Below, one piece after another: positions 8,169 to 15,530 of a DNA stretch of 39,013 nucleotides (its first letter is position 1; each line of letters begins with the position of its first letter). The translations under genes were made by a program, and so were the position numbers. The notes under the pieces were generated by a model. It did no database searches. It worked only from the letters and a program-made list of their open reading frames with translations, and had not been told where the DNA came from. Location: assembly GCA_045633505.1 (NCBI GenBank), contig JAZQYK010000051.1, forward strand, positions 1 through 39,013, in the 5' to 3' direction. The DNA comes from Fimenecus sp045633505 (lineage in GTDB: Bacteria > Bacillota > Clostridia > Oscillospirales > Acutalibacteraceae).

Positions 8169-9093
8169 TCTTCTTACCTCCAAACACTTTATAAGCAGTA
8201 AGTCTGTCAATGTATGGGTCGAGAATATTCATAAGTAAAATTGCGAAGGAAACGCCCTCAGGGTATTGTCCCCATTCACGAATAAGCACGGTAATAAGTC
8301 CTGCGCCAACACCGAAAACGATTTTGCCCTTTGGTGTTGACGGGGAAGTAACGTAATCAGTTGCCATAAAAATAGCACCGATGAAAAGACCGCCCGAAAG
8401 GATATAAGCAGTTGCAACCTCAAGGTTGAAATCATTGAGAGCAAGACTGCAAACAAAAACGGTAGCGATAAAACTTAACGGAATGTGAACTGTAATAACC
8501 TTTCTTGCCACAAGATAAATGCCGCCGAGCAAAAGTGCCGCTACACAAGTTTCACCGATTGCACCGCCGTTTTTACCGAGGAATAAATCCATAAGATTTG
8601 GCACTTGATTTTCAGCCAACTGAACGAGAGGCGTAGCCCCCGCAGTTGCATCAACGTCTGTTGGGAAAGCCGCCTTTGCCAACGAGCCAAAGGAAACGAG
8701 CATAAACACACGGCCTGCGATTGCAGGGTTAACAAGGTTTCTTCCCAATCCGCCGAAGAAGCACTTTACGATTATAATTGCGAAAAGTGAACCGATTGCA
8801 CATTGCCAAAGAGGAACGTTTGCAGGTAAATTAAGCGCCAAAAGCAAGCCTGTAAGCGCCGCGCTCAAATCTGTAATTGTTTGGTCCTTTTTAATTATTC
8901 TGTTAAATGCATATTCACCCAGAACTGCCGTTGCAACACAAACAACGATGACCTCAAGTGAACGTGAGCCGAAAATTGCAATACCTGCAATCGTCGTAGG
9001 CAAAAGACCGATAATCACGTCAAGCATAATCTGTTGCGTTGTCTTTTGAGTGTGAATATGAGGAGATGAGGATATGTGAAGCTTTAATTCCAT
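8161..9093 (-). CDS. rnfD: Rnf complex subunit D, membrane flavoprotein
   Basis: Integral membrane subunit of the NqrB/RnfD family (310 aa). The covalent FMN motif is seen as AGATPL near residue 156, where the Thr is the attachment point. The family block ATDYVTSPSTPKGKIVFGVG lies near residues 245-264. The ATG overlaps the rnfC stop, showing tight coupling. Together with RnfA, E and G it builds the membrane part that couples electron flow to Na+ or H+ export. Confidence 0.96.
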   Translation of the reverse strand: MELKLHISSSPHIHTQKTTQQIMLDVIIGLLPTTIAGIAIFGSRSLEVIVVCVATAVLGEYAFNRIIKKDQTITDLSAALTGLLLALNLPANVPLWQCAIGSLFAIIIVKCFFGGLGRNLVNPAIAGRVFMLVSFGSLAKAAFPTDVDATAGATPLVQLAENQVPNLMDLFLGKNGGAIGETCVAALLLGGIYLVARKVITVHIPLSFIATVFVCSLALNDFNLEVATAYILSGGLFIGAIFMATDYVTSPSTPKGKIVFGVGAGLITVLIREWGQYPEGVSFAILLMNILDPYIDRLTAYKVFGGKKND

Positions 9094-10406
9094 TATTTAT
9101 TCTCCTCCTTTTTCTGTGATTCCTTTAAAAACTGCTTTGCGAGAATATTCGTCTGAGTCAAAGGTCTGTTTGACGGGCAAACGAATGAACAGCTTCCGCA
9201 ATGCATACAAATGTTGATGCCAAGTCGCTTGAGTGCGTCAGCATCTCTGTTTTCATAAGCATCTGCAACAAGTGCAGGATAAATTCCGAACGGACAATGG
9301 TTTGTACAGTTACCGCAACGGATACAAGCAACTGTTTTTGGAAATCTTGCTTCTTTTTCACTTAAAGCAACGATAGCATTTGTCTGCTTAAGGATTGGAA
9401 GGCTTGTACGAGGTACCGTAATACCCATCATCGGTCCGCCGTAAAGAATTTTGTCGGGGTTAGCAATAAAGCCCTTGCAAAGATTGAAAACCTCTTTGAT
9501 TGGCGTACCAACGGCAACGATAACGTTCTGCGGTTTTCTAACAGCACCGCCCTCAACAGTAACGCATCTTTCAACAAGTGGCATACCAGTTTTCACATAA
9601 CGACCGATTTCAGCCATTGTTGAGCTGTTGCACACAATTGAGCCGACCGAAATCGGAAGCTCACCTTCCATAACGCGTTTGCCCGTCGTGTGATAAATCA
9701 GCACTTTTTCACCGCCCTGAGGGTAAATGCTTTTAAGCACCTTAACCGTAACCTTAGGGTCTCTTGATGCAATCTCTTTCATTTTTTCAATTGCAGCCTT
9801 TTTATTGTTTTCAATGCCGATTATAATTTTGTTTATTCCGAGATATTTTTCAACCAGCCCGATTGCGAATTCAATATCGTCAGCACGTTTTACCATTGTA
9901 TAAGAGTCACTGGTAATATAAGGCTCACATTCAGCACCGTTGATAATAAGCTCCTGTATTTTGGAAGTGTCGTCAACTGAAAATTTTGCGTGTGTCGGGA
10001 AACCTGCACCGCCGAGACCGACAATTCCGCTTTCTTTAAGTGCATTGAGAAAATCTTCCTTTGAATTGATTTCCACAGGCTTTACAGACTCGTCAACCGT
10101 CATAAGTCCGTCAGATTCAATCACGATTGCAGGAACAACGTCGCCCGTTGACAAGAGAAACTCGTCAATGCTTTTTACCACACCTGAAACACTTGAGTGA
10201 ATCGGCACTGAAATAAATCCGCTTGCCTCAGCAACCTTTGTACCCACACAAACCTTGTCGCCAACCTTTACGATTGGGGTTGAGGGTCTGCCGATGTGCA
10301 TAGCCATTGGTAAAGTAATCGTTTTCGGTGGCGCCATTTTCACAGCGGGCATTTCAGCCGTATGCTTTCTGTGAGGCACCTTTACACCATTAAGAGAAAA
10401 AGCCAT
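9093..10406 (-). CDS. rnfC: Rnf complex subunit C, NADH-binding iron-sulfur subunit
   Basis: Peripheral cytoplasmic subunit where NAD+ is reduced. The N-terminal RnfC barrel-sandwich domain is followed by the NADH/FMN-binding fold (GLGGAGFPTHAKF near residue 130), an SLBB-like part, and two [4Fe-4S] motifs at C361-C371 and C400-C410. Length 437 aa is normal. AAAGGTAG precedes the ATG. It is the first gene of the operon, behind a strong promoter at 10500-10528. Confidence 0.96.
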   Translation of the reverse strand: MAFSLNGVKVPHRKHTAEMPAVKMAPPKTITLPMAMHIGRPSTPIVKVGDKVCVGTKVAEASGFISVPIHSSVSGVVKSIDEFLLSTGDVVPAIVIESDGLMTVDESVKPVEINSKEDFLNALKESGIVGLGGAGFPTHAKFSVDDTSKIQELIINGAECEPYITSDSYTMVKRADDIEFAIGLVEKYLGINKIIIGIENNKKAAIEKMKEIASRDPKVTVKVLKSIYPQGGEKVLIYHTTGKRVMEGELPISVGSIVCNSSTMAEIGRYVKTGMPLVERCVTVEGGAVRKPQNVIVAVGTPIKEVFNLCKGFIANPDKILYGGPMMGITVPRTSLPILKQTNAIVALSEKEARFPKTVACIRCGNCTNHCPFGIYPALVADAYENRDADALKRLGINICMHCGSCSFVCPSNRPLTQTNILAKQFLKESQKKEENK

Positions 10407-10499
10407 TTTGCACTACCTTTCTATCTAAAAAGATTGTTAATTTTTTGTCTATTTTCCTTTATTTATCAAGGGTTGTGACGTTTTTTTGCACACACATTA

Positions 10500-10528
10500 A
10501 CTATAACTGAAAATGCGTATTTTGTCAA
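10500..10528 (-). promoter_or_regulatory. Sigma-A promoter of the rnf operon
   Basis: Minus strand: TTGACA (10523-10528), 17-nt spacer, TATAGT (10500-10505). Close to consensus, with a leader of about 85 nt before rnfC. No clear operator palindrome was seen. Confidence 0.8.
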
Positions 10529-10630
10529 CAATTTGAGCTTATTTTTACCACTCCTTATTCTGCCACAATTACCTTTTTATGTGTTTTATTTTTCGCCTTT
10601 TAGGAATAAAACAACAAATCGTCGTTTGCC

Positions 10631-10659
10631 TTGACAAAACGCGGTTTTTTGATTAAAAT
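10631..10659 (+). promoter_or_regulatory. Sigma-A promoter of asnA
   Basis: TTGACA (10631-10636), 17-nt spacer, TAAAAT (10654-10659), about 45 nt ahead of the asnA start. It diverges from the rnf promoter across about 100 bp of AT-rich DNA. Confidence 0.82.
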
Positions 10660-10703
10660 GATATATTGTTAAAATATTTTTGAAAACTTGAATGGTGATA
10701 GAA

Positions 10704-11711
10704 ATGAACAAGGTTTTCGTCCCGAAGGGATATGAAGCAAAACTTAACAGATATGACACTCAAAGAGCTATTGATATTATCAAGCAGCTTTTTCAACAGG
10801 GCTTTTGCAAGGCTCTTTCTTTAAAAAGAGTTTCTGCACCGCTTTTTGTAAATTGCAGTTCAGGTCTTAACGATAATCTCAGTGGCACGGAACGTCCTGT
10901 CAAGTTTGACGTCCCCGCAATTGACGGTGATGCCGAAATCGTCCATTCTCTTGCTAAATGGAAGCGATTGGCTCTTAAAAGATATGATTTCTGGATGCAC
11001 GAAGGTCTTCTTACTGATATGAATGCAATCCGCCGCGACGAAGAACTTGACAATATTCACTCAATTTACGTTGACCAATGGGACTGGGAAAAGGTTATTG
11101 AGGACCGTGACCGCACACCTGAATATCTTTGCGAAACCGTTCAGAAAATCGTCAACACAATTTATGACGTCAACGTGCTTCTTAAAGATAAATTCCCACA
11201 GCTTGATACTGAAATCAAAAAAGAGGTTACATTTATTACTTCTCAGGAACTTGAAGATTTATATCCAGACCTTACCCCTGAAGAACGTGAATTTGAATAT
11301 GCAAAAGAGCATAAGACAATTTTCATTATGCAGATTGGCGGAAAACTGAAATCAGGTAAGCCACACGGCAACCGTGCACCTGACTATGACGACTGGTCAC
11401 TTAACGGTGATATTATTTTTTGGGACAACGTGAGAAACGCGCCGATTGAGATTTCATCAATGGGTATCCGAGTAAATGCCGAAGTCCTTGACCGTCAGTT
11501 AAGCCTTGCAGGTTGTGACGACAGACGTGAACTTTCATTCCACAAAATGCTTCTCAACGACCAGTTACCTCTCACAATCGGCGGCGGCATCGGTCAGTCA
11601 AGACTTTGTATGTTGCTTATGGGCTGTGCTCACATCGGTGAAGTACAATGCTCGCTTTGGGACGACGAAACCGTAAGAATCTGCAAAGAAAATCATATAA
11701 GATTGTTATAA
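10704..11711 (+). CDS. asnA: Aspartate--ammonia ligase (asparagine synthetase A)
   Basis: Makes asparagine from aspartate, ammonia and ATP in the cytoplasm; class II aminoacyl-tRNA-synthetase-like fold. The 335-aa sequence aligns over its length with E. coli AsnA: DNLSGTERPV, VHSLAKWKR, YVDQWDWEKV, APDYDDWSLNGDI, SSMGIRV and the final GGGIGQSRLCMLLM (ATP site). The start at 10704 is preferred because GGTGA lies 5 nt upstream; the in-frame ATG at 10692 has no site. It has its own promoter and a terminator at 11716-11743. Asparagine made here would feed the asparaginyl-tRNA synthetase encoded at 24285. Confidence 0.96.
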   Translation: MNKVFVPKGYEAKLNRYDTQRAIDIIKQLFQQGFCKALSLKRVSAPLFVNCSSGLNDNLSGTERPVKFDVPAIDGDAEIVHSLAKWKRLALKRYDFWMHEGLLTDMNAIRRDEELDNIHSIYVDQWDWEKVIEDRDRTPEYLCETVQKIVNTIYDVNVLLKDKFPQLDTEIKKEVTFITSQELEDLYPDLTPEEREFEYAKEHKTIFIMQIGGKLKSGKPHGNRAPDYDDWSLNGDIIFWDNVRNAPIEISSMGIRVNAEVLDRQLSLAGCDDRRELSFHKMLLNDQLPLTIGGGIGQSRLCMLLMGCAHIGEVQCSLWDDETVRICKENHIRLL

Positions 11712-11715
11712 AAAC

Positions 11716-11743
11716 AACCCTCGACTCAAACAAGTCGAGGGTT
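11716..11743. terminator. Bidirectional intrinsic terminator
   Basis: Perfect 11-bp stem (11716-11726 with 11733-11743) with a 6-nt loop, T-rich on both outer sides. It serves asnA on the plus strand and the 11756-12505 gene on the minus strand. Confidence 0.88.
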
Positions 11744-11755
11744 TATTTTTATTTG

Positions 11756-12505
11756 CTATTTGATTTTTTTATTACCTTTTTTTACAGCCTTATCTAAATT
11801 TTCATCAAAAGTACCTTTTTCTTTTTTCATCTTTGCGTAATCTTCATATAACTCAGCATTATATGTTCCATCGTCATAGTTTTTGTCTGCGGTACAGAGA
11901 AAATCCGGATAACTGCTTTCTATGTCAGGTGGAATTTGATTCTCATAAGCATCAAGGTAAGTCTGATAAATTTTTGATTCCTCAATATTGCTTTCATCAA
12001 TACCTGCTTCAAGCTCAATTGTTCCGTTAGTTCCTCCGCCAGTCATAGTTCCGTCAGCATGTGCAAGTCCTGTGAAAATATAATATTTTCCTTGTTCAGG
12101 CATAATATCCTTTTCTAACAACAAAATACAACTGCGGCTTTCAACGATTCCACCCACTTTATAGAATGAAAACTCGTTGCCTTCTTCAAGTTCACCTTTG
12201 ATACTTGCAACAATTTTTACCTGACATTCTGTAAAAGGCAATTGATAGTAACTGACAATTTCAGGAAAATCACGGCTCGATTTTTCTGTATGATAATCAT
12301 GAATTTCCTGAACATAGCCAACAAAAACATAATCCGATACTCCTACAACTTCACGAGGGTCACCTAAATTTACAGTAGTATCTCCTGACATCATATATTG
12401 TATTTCTGTGGGGATATAGTTTTTCCAAGCTACATATCCACCAAGCAAAGTCACAACAAGCGCTATACATATCACACTTAAAATCTTTTTTGTATGCTTT
12501 TTCAT
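11756..12505 (-). CDS. Membrane-anchored extracytoplasmic protein, possible NTR/TIMP-like domain
   Basis: A 249-aa protein with one N-terminal membrane helix (residues 8-27) and an exported domain. The domain starts with SDYVFVGYVQEI (57-68), continues with a CQVKIVASIKGEL strand (94-106), and ends with GKYYIFTG (139-146). That order, (S/T)D-x-VF-x-G-x-V, then V-x-x-x-KG, then G-x-YYIF, resembles bacterial OB-fold proteins related to the netrin/TIMP (NTR) superfamily, but the N-terminal zinc-chelating Cys of true TIMPs is absent. The rest is acidic and Lys-rich. The gene lies 20 nt behind a secreted metalloprotease gene and has an excellent AGGAGGT site. Inhibitor, chaperone or anchor for that protease are options; function is unproven. 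Confidence 0.6.
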   Translation of the reverse strand: MKKHTKKILSVICIALVVTLLGGYVAWKNYIPTEIQYMMSGDTTVNLGDPREVVGVSDYVFVGYVQEIHDYHTEKSSRDFPEIVSYYQLPFTECQVKIVASIKGELEEGNEFSFYKVGGIVESRSCILLLEKDIMPEQGKYYIFTGLAHADGTMTGGGTNGTIELEAGIDESNIEESKIYQTYLDAYENQIPPDIESSYPDFLCTADKNYDDGTYNAELYEDYAKMKKEKGTFDENLDKAVKKGNKKIK

Positions 12506-12525
12506 AATTAACCTCCTAACAATAG

Positions 12526-13566
12526 TTAAAAGTCTGCGTAAGCTTCTTGAACAGATGCTTTATCGTCTAATCCTATAAAAGTACTATACGGCAATGCACC
12601 TTGTTGCATGATATTACCCAACTTTTCTTCAGCATCCTTTGCTCGATTATGTCCCAAGCCTAAAGCATGACCGAGCTCATGCATAACTGTTTTTTGCCTT
12701 TGCAAGTCGTTTTGTAAATCCCCCATTGTATCTTTATAAAAATAAATTGAACTTGCATATTTCGCATTCTCCCCAAGCGCCAAAATATTGCTTGTGTATG
12801 TTCGCGCAAGCGCACCTTTTCCGGTTGGGTCTGTATCCAAATCTCTAATCTTCACATCTTCTACTATATTCCATGCATCAGGTCTAAAAACATCATCACC
12901 AATATAATCATTCCACGCATTTGCAGCTTTCTGCACCATAGAAGAATATTGACTAGAACAGTCCCAATCACAATGCCCACCAATATCTACCAAATTCCAA
13001 TCATTTAGTTCGATTGACCTATCATATGATTCAAAAACCCACAATTGACCTGTATATTCTTCTATGCTAGTACCTAAATCGTACTGTGCCAAACCTGCAC
13101 CTTCTAATTGACTGTTATTACAATCAATCACTCTCCAGTTTTGATTATCAAAACTCATTTTACTTACCAAACAAGCACATTGGTATTCTTCAAAACTTAA
13201 CATTAAAAATTGTGCACTTTGTGGTACAGAAGCTCCATCAGACAAGTATTTTAAAACAATCTTTGCACCATTCGTATCATTATCATTTTCTAAAGATAGA
13301 TAATAGTTACTATTTATCTCGGAACGAATACAATAGTAGCTATTACTAAGTCTATATATGCCCCATTGCTGAGATACATCTTCTGTTGCTTCATATATTC
13401 TTACTTGTTTATTATTTGCAACGCTACCATCAGGCACAGTGATATATTTACCATTTCCAACATTTCTTATGTAAACACATGAATAATCCCAACCATCTGT
13501 ATCAGCACCATAAGCAGAGGCTACTAAAGAAAAACAATTTAATGAAAAATAGATATTACAATACAA
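12526..13566 (-). CDS. Secreted metzincin-type metalloprotease with ricin-like lectin domain; 5' end frame-disrupted
   Basis: Residue numbers count from the TTG at 13566. A ricin-type beta-trefoil-like part (about 28-180, with a QQW motif at 66-68) is followed by a zinc protease domain with HELGHALGLGH (296-306) and a Met-turn methionine (M320 in NIMQQG). This is the HExxHxxGxxH metzincin pattern of matrixin-like enzymes. The open frame has no ATG and only half a signal peptide. A proper start, ATG at 13609 behind AAAGGA (13623-13628), is out of frame. Adding one base to the run at 13596-13601 and one to the run at 13545-13549 restores a full signal peptide ending in ASA. The gene is therefore either inactivated at its start or the assembly has two homopolymer errors. 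Likely targets are host or dietary glycoproteins. Confidence 0.8.
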   Translation of the reverse strand: MYCNIYFSLNCFSLVASAYGADTDGWDYSCVYIRNVGNGKYITVPDGSVANNKQVRIYEATEDVSQQWGIYRLSNSYYCIRSEINSNYYLSLENDNDTNGAKIVLKYLSDGASVPQSAQFLMLSFEEYQCACLVSKMSFDNQNWRVIDCNNSQLEGAGLAQYDLGTSIEEYTGQLWVFESYDRSIELNDWNLVDIGGHCDWDCSSQYSSMVQKAANAWNDYIGDDVFRPDAWNIVEDVKIRDLDTDPTGKGALARTYTSNILALGENAKYASSIYFYKDTMGDLQNDLQRQKTVMHELGHALGLGHNRAKDAEEKLGNIMQQGALPYSTFIGLDDKASVQEAYADF

Positions 13567-14002
13567 AGTGATATAAATATATTTAAAGCATTACATTTTT
13601 TATTTTCATAACAAATTACAAATCCTTTCTTTATACAAATTATGAATCCCTAAATAAAAAGAATTTGCACATTGGAATCGCCCTCTCATAATCAAAATCG
13701 TTATATCTCGTTACACTAGTATAAGTCGTAATAAATAAACTAATTGTGACTATGAAAAGACTAATTCTTGATTTTTCTACGTTTTGCATAAGCGCAAATT
13801 GGATTTTCTGTAAAAATCCAACAACTTATTTCAATTTTAATATATCATTTTTTCTTTTGTTTGTCTATGTTACTCGGAGCATATTGAGTCTTTCGGGATT
13901 TTTTATATGTAGTGCTGCTTCACGAAGTGACCATCTTATTATAGGCGGTCGTTTTTTTGTAGAGGTAAGAGTTTGACAACGTTTTTAAGTATCTTTTCAG
14001 GA
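13567..14002. other. Gene-poor, AT-rich spacer
   Basis: About 436 bases. The right-hand end of the protease signal-peptide region and its ribosome binding site occupy 13567-13628. A TCAC-GAA-GTGA mini-palindrome near 13920 matches the one at the left window edge and may be a repeat remnant. The open frame at 13746-13976 on the plus strand has no ribosome binding site and no recognisable protein character. No RNA gene was seen. Confidence 0.5.
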
Positions 14003-14605
14003 TTATTTACTCGCATCATAAGTACCTGCGAGCATATGTTCTTTCTTTGCATCTTCAAGTTTTTGCAAGGCGCTTTCCCTTGTCTTTTTCAATTTTTTTA
14101 TGCGTTTTATATTGCCATAACCCAAGAGAAAGAACTGAAAACCGCCGACCAACAAAAACAAACTTCCTGCCATACCTGACAAGCCGAAAATCTGCCACAT
14201 TCCTCTTAACGTTTCCGTACTGTATCCGTTTATTACCCCGTTATTATAACTTTTAATATTGCTCATATTTTCAATAAACATTTCTTGGAACCGCAAACCT
14301 TGTGCATAAAAGCTGATTGCTATGCCTACAAAAACAGCAAGCATTACACAGGAAACCGTCAATACTTTTTTTGACCAGTCCAGCTCTTTTTCAAAACTTT
14401 TCTTCGTTTCCTCAACTCGTTGAAAATGCTGTGTGCGGGTTAAAAGCACAACTTTAGTGAGAGACTCCATATCGTCATCATAAATATGATTAAGATAATC
14501 TCTGTTCATCATCTGGGGCTCAACATCAACTGTATTATATTCAAAAATATCATTATAGCTTAATGAAATATCTTCCTTTTGTGAGTTTTTATTATTTTCG
14601 TCCAT
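14003..14605 (-). CDS. Two-TM membrane protein, paralog 3 of a tandem family
   Basis: A 200-aa protein of unknown function. Order of parts: an acidic N-terminus with DISLSYNDIFEYNTV (12-26), an LLTRTQHF motif (54-61), membrane helices at about 80-100 and 138-163, a basic linker (KRIKKLKK, 167-174), a coiled-coil-like helix and a C-terminus ending GTYDASK (194-200). The same plan occurs in the two genes just upstream. Start 14605 is chosen for AAAGGGGAT upstream; an in-frame start at 14674 would overlap the previous gene. It is the last gene of the malic enzyme operon. No enzymatic motif is visible. Confidence 0.75.
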   Translation of the reverse strand: MDENNKNSQKEDISLSYNDIFEYNTVDVEPQMMNRDYLNHIYDDDMESLTKVVLLTRTQHFQRVEETKKSFEKELDWSKKVLTVSCVMLAVFVGIAISFYAQGLRFQEMFIENMSNIKSYNNGVINGYSTETLRGMWQIFGLSGMAGSLFLLVGGFQFFLLGYGNIKRIKKLKKTRESALQKLEDAKKEHMLAGTYDASK

Positions 14606-14618
14606 AAACAAATCCCCT

Positions 14619-15110
14619 TTATCGATTTGCGTCATAGGTACCTGCTTCCATATGTTCTTGTTTTCTAGCATCAAGTCTTTCCAATGCCATTTTCTTCAAT
14701 TTTTTCAGTTTGAATATTCTCATTGCAAAGCCGATAATCATAAAAGGTACAATAATATTTACAAAGAAATTTATAATCATTGCTGCAAAGGTTGCTGTAC
14801 CGCCGATTACTCCACCGCCTAAATTTTTAAGCATTTCTGAAATTATCGTAATAATCCACCAAAGCCCCAGTGTCATTACAATTGACATCAACTGCTCTTT
14901 TTTCTCTTTCTTATGATTATCAATAATTTCAGAATAGTCTTTTATATATTGAGAACGAGTGTAAAGCACATCATTTATAATACCGTTCATTTCCTGACCG
15001 AAAAATGCTTGTTGATATTCTTTGCCTTCAATAACGTCATCAAGCTCGGTTACTGTATTCTGGTCAAATATTGAGTTGTATTCATTGGAAATGTCTTTCT
15101 TTTCACTCAT
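14619..15110 (-). CDS. Two-TM membrane protein, paralog 2 of a tandem family
   Basis: A 163-aa protein of unknown function. It shares with paralog 3 the N-terminal pattern DIS-x-x-YN-x-IF-x-x-NTV (6-20) and with both neighbours the TRSQY motif (51-55), two hydrophobic segments (about 74-92 and 105-130), the FKLKKLKK basic stretch (133-140) and the GTYDANR end (157-163). The first segment is followed by a Gly-rich turn (GGGVIGGTA). Start 15110 is preferred, with AGGTG six bases upstream; the GTG at 15119 is an alternative. It begins inside the junction with the stop of paralog 1, so the genes are co-translated. Confidence 0.75.
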   Translation of the reverse strand: MSEKKDISNEYNSIFDQNTVTELDDVIEGKEYQQAFFGQEMNGIINDVLYTRSQYIKDYSEIIDNHKKEKKEQLMSIVMTLGLWWIITIISEMLKNLGGGVIGGTATFAAMIINFFVNIIVPFMIIGFAMRIFKLKKLKKMALERLDARKQEHMEAGTYDANR

Positions 15111-15119
15111 TATTTTCAC

Positions 15120-15530
15120 CTATGCATCTACATTATATGTGCCAAATTCCATACAAAGATTTTTTCTGTCTTCAAGGTCCTTTAGTCGTTCGTTTTCTTT
15201 GTCTTTGATATTTTTATATCTTTTTAACATTGCCAAAAAAGGGAATGTTGGTATCAACGGAATAAGAAAATAAAAAATTGCTGTTTCTTGACCGAGATAA
15301 AAGTGTACTCGCCAGTTATAGCGAAGAATATTATTTCCTGAAAGAAACAAAAGAAATAGTACAACAACACAAATCACTGCCATTATTATCGCTATTGGAA
15401 AAACCTTTTTTATTTCTTTTTTCTCTTCTTCAAAATATGTTGTTATATCGTGATATTCTGCAAGATACTCTGAGCGAGTCATTCGTGGGACTTCTCGATA
15501 CTCCGCCGAGTTTTCATAAGTCTTTTTCAT
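15120..15530 (-). CDS. Two-TM membrane protein, paralog 1 of a tandem family
   Basis: A 136-aa protein, the shortest of three tandem relatives. It has MTRSEYL (17-23), helices at about 44-64 and 82-100, a Lys/Glu/Asp-rich helix and a C-terminus ending GTYNVDA (130-136). It lacks the DIS-x-x-YN N-terminal extension of the other two. The start codon overlaps the stop of the malic enzyme gene (ATGA), with GAGG just upstream, so translation is coupled to a metabolic gene. Unknown function; a membrane sensor or oligomeric membrane protein is possible. Confidence 0.75.
   Translation of the reverse strand: MKKTYENSAEYREVPRMTRSEYLAEYHDITTYFEEEKKEIKKVFPIAIIMAVICVVVLFLLFLSGNNILRYNWRVHFYLGQETAIFYFLIPLIPTFPFLAMLKRYKNIKDKENERLKDLEDRKNLCMEFGTYNVDA

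Noticed and set aside
13746..13976. 76-aa open frame in the 13.6-14.0 kb spacer
   Set aside because: No Shine-Dalgarno, no family resemblance, and base composition typical of non-coding AT-rich DNA; kept only as spacer.
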